A stretch of DNA of 64,000 nucleotides, from contig NZ_AFCF02000016.1 of assembly GCF_000203975.2 (NCBI RefSeq), positions 93,571 through 157,570 on the forward strand. The letters are read 5' to 3'. This document shows, piece after piece, positions 36,586 to 43,654 of this stretch. The DNA is from Leisingera sp. ANG1 (GTDB taxonomy: Bacteria; Pseudomonadota; Alphaproteobacteria; Rhodobacterales; Rhodobacteraceae). Within the stretch, counting starts at the first letter, position 1; each line of letters begins with the position of its first letter. The notes below the pieces were generated by a model that was not told where the DNA came from, searched no databases, and saw only the letters and a program-made list of their open reading frames with translations. The position numbers and the translations under genes were made by a program.

Positions 36586-36605
36586 CCAAAGATATATATC
36601 TTTGG
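36586..36605. promoter_or_regulatory. 20-base perfect palindrome between LuxR and agmatinase
   Basis: CCAAAGATAT-ATATCTTTGG is a perfect palindrome, 9 bases before the LuxR ATG and 71 bases before the agmatinase ATG. Its length equals that of classical lux boxes although the bases differ. It is the best operator candidate for the divergent LuxR protein. Confidence 0.65.
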
Positions 36606-36675
36606 CCAAGTTTGCGGACATAATCGCGAAAGTCAAACTGGGTCCAAATGAATTTTCAACATGACGGAGACCCAC

Positions 36676-37647
36676 ATGACCGATTCCTCCAGCGTGAACC
36701 CCGTGCAGGGCGATCTGGCCTTTACCCGCGAGAGCGACCGCGGCGTGGTGGCCGAGGCCAGCTATGCCGGCGCGCTCAGCTTCATGCGGCGGCGTTATTC
36801 GCGTGACCTCAGCAGCGCCGATGTCGCGGTGATGGGGGTGCCCTTCGACTTGTCGGTGTCCAGCCGGTCCGGCACCCGGCTGGGGCCGCGGGCGGTGCGC
36901 TCAGGCTCCAGTCATATCGCCTGGTCGGCACCCTGGCCGTGGAAGGTTGACCCTTATGAGGCGCTGCGGGTGGTCGATTACGGCGACTGCGAGTTTGACT
37001 ATGGCTATCCGCACAAGGTCCCAGGTGAAATTGCCCAGGCGGCAAGGGATATTCTCGAAACCGATACGGCGCTCTTGTCGATCGGCGGCGACCATTTCAT
37101 CACCTATCCGCTGCTGCAGGCGCATGTGGAAAAGCATGGGCCGCTGAGCCTGATCCAGTTCGATGCCCATTCCGACACTTGGGCGGATGAGGAAGGCCGC
37201 ATCGACCATGGCACCATGCTGTGGCACGCGATCCGCGAGGGGCTGGTGGACCCTTCCCGGTCTGTTCAGGTCGGCATCCGGACCCACAACCCGGATCCGC
37301 TGGGCATGAACATCATCGACGCCATCGAGGTGCAGAAGACTGGGCCTGAAGCGGTGGCGGAAAAGATCCGTGGCATCGTCGGCAACCACAAGACCTATGT
37401 AACCTTTGACATCGACGCGCTGGAACCTGCCTCTGCCCCCGGCACCGGCACGCCTGTGATTGGCGGCCTGTCGCCCTATCAGGCGCAGGAGATCATCCGC
37501 GGGCTGGCGGGCACCGACGTGGTGGGCATGGACGTGGTCGAGGTCGCCCCGGCCTATGACATCTCTGAAATCACCGCCATCGCGGCAGCCACAATCGCCA
37601 ACGATCTGCTCTGCCTCTACGCAGCCGGACCTTCCGGCCAGCGCTGA
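36676..37647 (+). CDS. speB: Agmatinase / ureohydrolase-family enzyme
   Basis: A 323-residue Mn-dependent ureohydrolase. Metal motifs are GGDHF, FDAHSDTW and FDIDALEPASAPGTGTP, all intact. The family includes agmatinase, guanidinobutyrase and other guanidino-acid hydrolases, which release urea. An agmatinase would give putrescine. The following gene encodes a polyamine-type binding protein, which supports an agmatine- or guanidino-related role but does not fix the substrate. I start at MTDSSSV (36676), since GGAG stands seven bases before it; an ATG five codons earlier has no ribosome site. It is divergent from LuxR. Confidence 0.9.
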   Translation: MTDSSSVNPVQGDLAFTRESDRGVVAEASYAGALSFMRRRYSRDLSSADVAVMGVPFDLSVSSRSGTRLGPRAVRSGSSHIAWSAPWPWKVDPYEALRVVDYGDCEFDYGYPHKVPGEIAQAARDILETDTALLSIGGDHFITYPLLQAHVEKHGPLSLIQFDAHSDTWADEEGRIDHGTMLWHAIREGLVDPSRSVQVGIRTHNPDPLGMNIIDAIEVQKTGPEAVAEKIRGIVGNHKTYVTFDIDALEPASAPGTGTPVIGGLSPYQAQEIIRGLAGTDVVGMDVVEVAPAYDISEITAIAAATIANDLLCLYAAGPSGQR

Positions 37648-37672
37648 GGCGGCGCACAACAGGGAGGAAATA

Positions 37673-38758
37673 ATGATCAATAACAATACCATGACTGCAA
37701 CCTTGCTGGCCGCCGCCCTGGCGGCGCCAGCCTCTGCCGGCGATCTGGCGATCTACAATTGGGCGGACTATTTCGGCGAAACCACCATTTCCGGTTACGA
37801 GGAGGCAACCGGAACCAGGGTCACGCTGGATTACTTCGACAGCAACGAAGTGCTGGAAACCAAGATGCTGGCGGGCGGCTCGGGTTACGACGTGGTGTTT
37901 CCCGCCGCCTCCAACGCCGAACGGCAGCTGCAGGCGGGAGCACTGCATCCGGTCGACACCGCGCGGCTGAAAAACTACGGCAACCTGCGCCCTGAAATCC
38001 TGGCTTCGCTTGACCAGGTGCCGGGCGGGCGGCAGCTGGGCGTGCCCTATACCTGGGGGACCATCGGCATCGCCTACAACCCGGCGCTGGTGGTGGAGCG
38101 GCTGGGGGACATCCCTGTCGACAGCTGGGACCTGCTGTTCGACCCGGCCAATGCTGCCAGGCTGCAGGACTGCGGCATCGGAGTGCTGGATTCGCCGGTG
38201 GAGATGCTGTCGGTGGCCCTGAATTACCTTGGCGCCGACCCCTATTCCGAGGACAAGGCGGACATCGCTAGGGCGCAGGAGCTGCTGGCCGCTGCAGCGG
38301 AAAACGTCAGCTATTTCAACAATCAGAAACCTTCCACCGACCTGCCCGCTGGCAATGTCTGCCTGGCGGTGATGTATTCCGGTGACGCAGGCATCGCCCA
38401 GGCCCGCGCGGCGGAGGCGGGGAATGGCGTCGAAGTGCTTTATTCGATCCCGAAGGAGGGCACCCTGATGTGGATCGACCTGATGGCGATCCCGGAAGAT
38501 GCGCCCAATTTGGACGCGGCTTATGCCTTTATCGACTACATGCTGCAGCCCGAGGTGATTGCCGGGGTTTCCAATGCCGTGTTCTTTGCCAATGCAAATG
38601 CGGCGGCGGACGCCCATGTGCTGACGGAGGTGCTGTCCGATCCGGGGGTCTACCCGGATGCTGCCACCCTCGCCCGCCTGTTCCCGGACAAGAGCCTGGG
38701 CGCCAAAGCGTTGCGCCAGCGCACCCGGGCCTGGACCAAGGTGAAGTCAGGGATCTGA
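37673..38758 (+). CDS. Spermidine/putrescine-type ABC substrate-binding protein (first copy)
   Basis: A 361-residue periplasmic protein of the PotD/PotF type. The signal peptide spans 1-22 (TLLAAALAAPASA, before GDLAIY). The mature start LAIYNWADYFGETTISGYEEATGTRV is typical. It follows the agmatinase by 25 bases with ribosome site GGGAGGAAATA, so the two are cotranscribed. No permease is in this unit. The membrane genes at 39673-41384 belong to a separate, divergently controlled operon and could be shared. Its last 12 bases overlap the 3' end of the convergent TetR gene. Confidence 0.93.
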   Translation: MINNNTMTATLLAAALAAPASAGDLAIYNWADYFGETTISGYEEATGTRVTLDYFDSNEVLETKMLAGGSGYDVVFPAASNAERQLQAGALHPVDTARLKNYGNLRPEILASLDQVPGGRQLGVPYTWGTIGIAYNPALVVERLGDIPVDSWDLLFDPANAARLQDCGIGVLDSPVEMLSVALNYLGADPYSEDKADIARAQELLAAAAENVSYFNNQKPSTDLPAGNVCLAVMYSGDAGIAQARAAEAGNGVEVLYSIPKEGTLMWIDLMAIPEDAPNLDAAYAFIDYMLQPEVIAGVSNAVFFANANAAADAHVLTEVLSDPGVYPDAATLARLFPDKSLGAKALRQRTRAWTKVKSGI

Positions 38759-39433
38759 CACCGCGGGGGCTGCGGGTGCGGCCCCCTTCTTCTGCTGGGG
38801 CTGGACCGCCCCTTCAAGCGAGAAATGCGCCGGGAACATCGCGGCCAGAAAGCGGAATATGATCCGCGCGGCCTCCCCTCGGTCGAACCGGTCAGGGTGT
38901 AGCAGGAAGTCGGTCCACATGCCCTCGAGCAGTGCCAGGGTGCCATGGGTGGCATCGCGCGCCGCACCGGAGGCATCCGGTGTTTCAGCTTCGCGCACAA
39001 TCCGGGAAAAGGCGTTGTGGATCATGCCGCGCAGGCGTCCGTCACGGGTGTCCGAATGCTCGGCAATGGCGGTGCGGTTGCGGGATTCACCGCGGAAAGC
39101 GTACCAGATGTTGACGTTGCGCCGGTTCAGCACCCGCTCGCTGAGGTCGCCGCGCACGATCATCTCGATCCGCTCCTGCGGGCTGTCGCCAGCGGTCTGC
39201 AGCAGCGCCTCCAGCCCGTCGTAATATTCTTCCGAGGAATGATGCGCCGCGGCCTGAACCAGGTTGTCCTTGCCGCCGAAATGCAGGTGGATCATGCCGC
39301 GCGACAGGCCGGCGCGCTGGATGATTTCGCTGACAGAGGTTTCGGAAATCCCCTTTTCCGCCACCGAATCCAGCACCGCGCCTATCAGGGCGAGGCGGTT
39401 CTGCTCGCGATTCTGTTCCCGTTTTCCGGCCAT
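38747..39433 (-). CDS. TetR-family regulator, BetI-like
   Basis: A 228-residue protein. The HTH region is AEKGISETSVSEIIQRAGLSRGMIHLHFGGKDNL, and the following domain (EEYYDGLEALLQTAGDSPQERI, NVNIWYAFRGES) resembles BetI, the choline-sensing repressor. It is divergent from the ABC operon at 39673. Two ATGGAC-based inverted repeats lie in between. A repressor role for that operon, relieved by a quaternary-amine ligand, is the natural reading (inference). The gene overlaps the convergent binding-protein gene by 12 bases. Confidence 0.93.
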   Translation of the reverse strand: MAGKREQNREQNRLALIGAVLDSVAEKGISETSVSEIIQRAGLSRGMIHLHFGGKDNLVQAAAHHSSEEYYDGLEALLQTAGDSPQERIEMIVRGDLSERVLNRRNVNIWYAFRGESRNRTAIAEHSDTRDGRLRGMIHNAFSRIVREAETPDASGAARDATHGTLALLEGMWTDFLLHPDRFDRGEAARIIFRFLAAMFPAHFSLEGAVQPQQKKGAAPAAPAVSDP

Positions 39434-39540
39434 CTTTCCCTTGGGTCCTGGTCGTTTCCACTGCTGTAACGCGGTTCAATCCTGTGCGGCAAGCGGTGCC
39501 GCCTGTCCAGTTTAGACACAGGCCAAACGGTTTCTCCAGT

Positions 39541-39564
39541 AAAAATGGACGTTTGTACATTTTT
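39541..39564. promoter_or_regulatory. TetR-type operator, distal copy
   Basis: AAAAATGGAC-gttt-GTACATTTTT is a 24-base inverted repeat with one mismatch in the 10-base arms. Its half-site and 4-base spacer match the downstream operator at 39610. It is closer to the tetR start and could mediate autoregulation. Confidence 0.6.
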
Positions 39565-39576
39565 TACAAAATCCTG

Positions 39577-39605
39577 TTGACAGGACACCCTTCCAGCCGT
39601 CAGAT
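39577..39605 (+). promoter_or_regulatory. Sigma-70-type promoter of the ABC operon
   Basis: TTGACA at 39577-39582 and TCAGAT at 39600-39605 are separated by 17 bases. The -35 box is perfect, the -10 box is weak. It lies 68 bases before the permease ATG, with an operator directly downstream, which suits repression by TetR. Confidence 0.55.
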
Positions 39606-39609
39606 TTTG

Positions 39610-39625
39610 ATGGACGATTGTCCAT
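39610..39625. promoter_or_regulatory. TetR-type operator, proximal copy
   Basis: ATGGAC-gatt-GTCCAT is a perfect 16-base palindrome placed just after the -10 box, where a bound repressor would block the start of transcription. The assignment to the divergent BetI-like TetR is inference. Confidence 0.7.
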
Positions 39626-39672
39626 TTTTAATGGCAGCACCCCGCCGCAACCCCTGCAAGCAACGGAGAGAC

Positions 39673-40536
39673 ATGGCTGGATTTCTCAGAACCGAGGCTG
39701 GAAAAGGCCTGGCGCTCAGCGCCCCGGCGTCGCTTTATGTGGGGCTTCTGGTGGCTGCGCCGCTGGGGATCCTGGTGGCCTACAGCTTCTGGACCCAGAC
39801 CTATGTCGAGATCGACAAGACGCTGACCTGGGCCAACTACCTGGAGGCCGCCACCGATCCGCTGGTGCGGCATCTGATGCTGCGCTCGATCCTGATTGCC
39901 GGGGCGGTGACCATGGCGACGGTGGCGCTGGCCTATCCGATTGCCTATTTCATCGCCTTCCGCACCCAGAAGAAAACCCTGTGGCTGCTGTTGATCACCA
40001 TCCCCTTCTGGTCCAGCTACTTGCTGCGGGTGTTCAGCTGGAAGCTGATCCTGGGCTTCAACGGGGTGATGAATTCGGCGCTGATCTCGATGGGGGTGAT
40101 CACAGAGCCGCTGACCTTCCTTCTGTACAATGAATTCGCCGTGGTGCTGACTCTGGCGCATGCCTGGGCCCCTTTTGCGATCCTGCCGATTTATGTCTCG
40201 CTGCAGAAGATCGACCGCTCGCTGCTGGAGGCGGCCACCGACCTGGGCCTCACCAAGCTGGAGCGGTTCATCCGCGTCACCCTGCCCCTGACGGTGCCTG
40301 GCATCATCGCCGCCAGCCTGATTATCTTCATCCCGACCGTGGGCGACTACGTCACCCCGTCTTTGGTCGGCGGCTCGCAGGGTAAGATGGTGGCGAACCT
40401 GATCCAGGTGCAGTTCGGCCCAGCCAACAACTGGCCGCTTGGCGCGACGCTGTCGCTGGTGGCAATGGCCTCGGTCGGTTTTGTCGCCATCCTGTTTGTC
40501 ATCCTGGCCACCGCCATGGGGAGGAGGATCCGTTGA
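39673..40536 (+). CDS. Polyamine/quaternary-amine-type ABC permease (PotB-like)
   Basis: A 287-residue permease with about six helices. The first helix is SLYVGLLVAAPLGILVAYSF. The EAA loop is EAATDLGLTKLERFIRVTLPLTVPG, as in PotB. The start at 39673 is supported by CGGAGAG; the upstream in-frame region is the promoter. It is first in the operon permease-permease-ATPase-binding protein. The next gene starts on a TTG overlapping this stop. Confidence 0.93.
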   Translation: MAGFLRTEAGKGLALSAPASLYVGLLVAAPLGILVAYSFWTQTYVEIDKTLTWANYLEAATDPLVRHLMLRSILIAGAVTMATVALAYPIAYFIAFRTQKKTLWLLLITIPFWSSYLLRVFSWKLILGFNGVMNSALISMGVITEPLTFLLYNEFAVVLTLAHAWAPFAILPIYVSLQKIDRSLLEAATDLGLTKLERFIRVTLPLTVPGIIAASLIIFIPTVGDYVTPSLVGGSQGKMVANLIQVQFGPANNWPLGATLSLVAMASVGFVAILFVILATAMGRRIR

Positions 40537-41384
40537 GCACTCCGGTAAGCGAACCCCTGAACAAGCCGTTGAGCGCTGCTGCCAGCAAGTCCCGGCGCAG
40601 ACCCCTCCGCTTCCCCTGGCTGCTGGCCTATGCCATCGGCTACCTGATTTTCCTGTATCTGCCGGTGCTGCTGCTGCCGCTGTTCTCCTTCAATGACGGC
40701 ACCATCGTGGCCTTCCCGATGAAGGGCTTCACCCTGAAATGGTACGCCCAGCTGGGCGAGCAGGACACGCTCTTGCAGGCCATGGTGAACTCGCTGATTG
40801 TCGGCGCGGTGACCGCGCTGGTGGCCACCTCGCTGGGACTGTTCGCGGCCCGCGCCTTTGTCCGCTACCGCTTCAAGGGGCGTGAGCTGTCGGAGGGTCT
40901 GGTGATGCTGCCCTTGGTCATTCCGGGCATCATCGTGGCGTCCTCGATGCTGGTGCTGTTCATCTCGCTGGGGCTGAAGCCGTCGCTGACGACGGTGATC
41001 CTGGGCCATGTGTTTGTAGCGCTGCCCTTTGCTGTCTCGATCATGAAATCGGCTTTCGACGACTTTGACCAGTCGCTGGAGGAAGCCGCCTTTGACCTTG
41101 GCGAGAGCGTCATCGGCACCTTCCGCCGGGTGACCCTGCCGATCGTGGCGCCGGGGATTGTTGCCAGCCTGCTGGTCACCTTCACCGTTTCGTTTGACGA
41201 GTTTGTGCTGGCCTTCTTCCTGTCCGGCAACCAGCCCACCCTGCCGGTCTATATCTGGAGCCAGATCCGCTTCCCGGCCAAGCTGCCAAACACGCTGGCA
41301 CTTGGCTCGCTGCTTCTGCTTGCCTCGGTGCTGCTGTTGCTGACCGCCGAATACTTCCGCCGCCGCTCCGCCAAGTCCGCCTGA
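40533..41384 (+). CDS. Polyamine/quaternary-amine-type ABC permease (PotC-like), TTG start
   Basis: A 283-residue permease. It has FLYLPVLLLPLFSFNDG, the PotC-type first helix and loop, and the EAA loop EEAAFDLGESVIGTFRRVTLPIVAPG. The start codon is TTG at 40533, inside the TTGA overlap with the previous stop, preceded by a strong GGGGAGGAGGA ribosome site. Such a rare start with a strong site suggests coupled translation. It pairs with the PotB-like subunit. Confidence 0.92.
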   Translation: MSTPVSEPLNKPLSAAASKSRRRPLRFPWLLAYAIGYLIFLYLPVLLLPLFSFNDGTIVAFPMKGFTLKWYAQLGEQDTLLQAMVNSLIVGAVTALVATSLGLFAARAFVRYRFKGRELSEGLVMLPLVIPGIIVASSMLVLFISLGLKPSLTTVILGHVFVALPFAVSIMKSAFDDFDQSLEEAAFDLGESVIGTFRRVTLPIVAPGIVASLLVTFTVSFDEFVLAFFLSGNQPTLPVYIWSQIRFPAKLPNTLALGSLLLLASVLLLLTAEYFRRRSAKSA

Positions 41385-42499
41385 TGAAGGATACGCAGAT
41401 GACCACTCAGAACATCATCGAAATCTCCGGGGTAGAGAAACGGTTCGGCACGTTCACCGCAGTGCGCGACCTGAACCTGACGCTTAAGGAGGGCGAGTTC
41501 TTTTCCCTGCTCGGACCCTCCGGCTGCGGCAAGACCACCGCGCTCAGGATGATCGCGGGCTTCCAGGACCACGACGCCGGCACCATCCGCATCGGCGGCC
41601 AGGACATGGCCCATATCCCGGCCAACAAACGGCCCACCAACATGGTGTTCCAGTCCTATGCGATCTTCCCGCATCTGAACGTCGGCGATAACGTCGCCTT
41701 TGGCCTGCGCAAGCTGAAGCTGGGCAAAGCAGAGACCGAAGAACGCGTCGCCGAGGCGCTGGAAATGGTGGAGCTGGGCGGGTTGCAATCGCGCAAGGCG
41801 ACGGAGCTGTCCGGCGGCCAGCGCCAGCGGGTGGCCTTGGCCCGCGCACTGGTGATGCGGCCCAAGGTTTTGCTGCTGGACGAGCCGCTGTCGGCGCTCG
41901 ACAAGAACCTGCGCGAGGCGATGCAGTTCGAAATGCGGCGCCTGCAGCAGAAACTGGGCATCACCTTTGTCATGGTCACCCACGACCAGTACGAGGCGAT
42001 GACCATGTCCGACCGCATCGGCGTAATGTTCAAGGGCCAGCTCAAGCAGGTCGACAAGCCTGAAGTGCTTTATGCCCGCCCCTGCAGCCAGGAGGTTGCG
42101 GCCTTTATCGGCGGCATGAACTTCCTGGATGCGGCTGTCACCGGAGAGGTCAATGGCAAACTGCACGCCGATGTGCGGGGCTTCGGCCCGCTGTCCATCG
42201 ACGTGAACCCCAACGTGGCGCGGCGCGGGCCGCAGCTGCTGGCAGGCATCCGCCCGGAACAGCTGGAAATCTCGGCGCAAAAGCCGGACGGCTACGACGG
42301 CTATCTGCAGGGCACCGTCACCAATGCCGCCTTCTACGGCGAGAACGTGCACTACCACGTCACCGCCGACGGCCTGCCGCAGCCCATCGCGGTATCGGTG
42401 CCGAACTACTTCCACACGGTTGATCACAAGCAGGGCGATCCGGTCTGGCTGGGGGTGCAGAACGCCTCCGTCATCGATCTCGGCGCCCGCGAAGCATGA
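41384..42499 (+). CDS. Polyamine/quaternary-amine-type ABC ATPase (PotA-like)
   Basis: A 371-residue ATPase. Walker A is GPSGCGKTT at 44-52, the signature is LSGGQRQRVALA, and Walker B is VLLLDEPLSALD. The C-terminal TOBE domain starts around residue 240 (AAFIGGMNFLDAAVTGEV) and includes GIRPEQLEI. The gene overlaps the previous stop by one base (TGATG); an ATG five codons in is an alternative start. It energises the two upstream permeases. Confidence 0.94.
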   Translation: MKDTQMTTQNIIEISGVEKRFGTFTAVRDLNLTLKEGEFFSLLGPSGCGKTTALRMIAGFQDHDAGTIRIGGQDMAHIPANKRPTNMVFQSYAIFPHLNVGDNVAFGLRKLKLGKAETEERVAEALEMVELGGLQSRKATELSGGQRQRVALARALVMRPKVLLLDEPLSALDKNLREAMQFEMRRLQQKLGITFVMVTHDQYEAMTMSDRIGVMFKGQLKQVDKPEVLYARPCSQEVAAFIGGMNFLDAAVTGEVNGKLHADVRGFGPLSIDVNPNVARRGPQLLAGIRPEQLEISAQKPDGYDGYLQGTVTNAAFYGENVHYHVTADGLPQPIAVSVPNYFHTVDHKQGDPVWLGVQNASVIDLGAREA

Positions 42500-42516
42500 G
42501 AATAAAGGGAGGAAGA

Positions 42517-43578
42517 ATGATGAAACACTTCAAAACGGCACTGGCCGCGGCCACGGCTTTGACCGCCTCAGCGGGCATCGCATCCGCCGACGCCGCCAGC
42601 CTGTCGGTCTTTGACTGGTCCGGCTACGAGGATCAGGGGTTCTACGGCGATTACGTCGCCAAATACGGCGGCGCCCCCAGCTACACCTATTTCGGCAGCG
42701 TCGAGGAGGCCTTCACCAAGCTGCAATCGGGATTTGCGGCCGATCTCGCCCACCCCTGCACCGACGGGCTGCGCAAATGGGTGGCAGCGGGGCTGCTGAA
42801 GCCCATCGACACCTCGAAAATCAGCAACTGGGACAGCCTGCTGCCGCAGATCAAGGATGTGGACGGCGTCACTATCGACGGCCAGACCTATATGGTGCCG
42901 TTTGAATGGGGCAACACCGGGCTGATCTACCGCACCGATCAGATCGACGAAAGCGCGGTCTCCCTGCAGCTGATGGCCGACCCCGCCTATCAGGGCAAGA
43001 TCGCCATCCCCGACGCCGCATCCTCGGCCTATGCGATGGCGGCCCTGGCGACCGGCGCCTCCAGCTATACCGACATGTCGGACGAGGAGTTCCAGAAAGC
43101 CTCTGATTTCCTGCGCCAGATCCACCCGAATGTGCGCTTCTACTGGTCCGATGCGGGCCAGCTGGATCAGGCCATCGCCTCGGGTGAGGTTCTGATGGGA
43201 TGGGGCTGGAACCAGTCGGAGCTGAACCTGATCTGGAACGAGACGCCGGCCAGGATGATGCGCGACGTGGACAAGGGCATCGCCACCTGGGTCTGCGGCT
43301 ATGTGCATCTGAACGCCTCGACCCAGAGCGACGAGCAGGTCTATGACATGCTGAACGCGCTGAGTTCTGAGCCCAGTGGCAAATACATCATCGAGAACTG
43401 GGGCTATGCCCACGCCAATGCCGAGGCGTTCAAATCCGCGGATCAGAGCCTGATCGAAACCTACGGCTTTGCCGATGTCGACAAGTTCTTCGAGGGCAGC
43501 CTGTTCTTTGATGCGGTCAATCCGGAGCTGGAAGGCCGGATGCTGAAGGAATTCGAGCGCATAAAGGCCGGGTTCTGA
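42517..43578 (+). CDS. Polyamine/quaternary-amine-type ABC substrate-binding protein (second copy)
   Basis: A 353-residue periplasmic protein. The signal peptide covers residues 1-24 (ALAAATALTASAGIASA, before DAASL). The mature part, LSVFDWSGYEDQGFYGDY and GQTYMVPFEWGNTGLIYR, fits the SBP_bac_8 group of PotD-like proteins. It differs clearly from the first copy at 37673, so the two probably recognise different ligands. I start at the first of two adjacent ATGs after AAAGGGAGGAAGA. It belongs to the BetI-like-controlled operon. Confidence 0.93.
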   Translation: MMKHFKTALAAATALTASAGIASADAASLSVFDWSGYEDQGFYGDYVAKYGGAPSYTYFGSVEEAFTKLQSGFAADLAHPCTDGLRKWVAAGLLKPIDTSKISNWDSLLPQIKDVDGVTIDGQTYMVPFEWGNTGLIYRTDQIDESAVSLQLMADPAYQGKIAIPDAASSAYAMAALATGASSYTDMSDEEFQKASDFLRQIHPNVRFYWSDAGQLDQAIASGEVLMGWGWNQSELNLIWNETPARMMRDVDKGIATWVCGYVHLNASTQSDEQVYDMLNALSSEPSGKYIIENWGYAHANAEAFKSADQSLIETYGFADVDKFFEGSLFFDAVNPELEGRMLKEFERIKAGF

Positions 43579-43588
43579 TCCCCGCAAG

Positions 43589-43610
43589 CGGCGGGCGCTG
43601 ACGCCCGCCG
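43589..43610 (+). terminator. Hairpin after the second binding-protein gene
   Basis: CGGCGGGCG-ctga-CGCCCGCCG is a perfect 9-base stem with a 4-base loop, 10 bases after the stop codon and 45 before the next gene. No U-tract follows. It may end most transport transcripts and let some continue into the catabolic genes. Confidence 0.6.
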
Positions 43611-43654
43611 TCCCGCCAAAACCAAACAATCAAGACACAAAAGGATGTGCCAGC

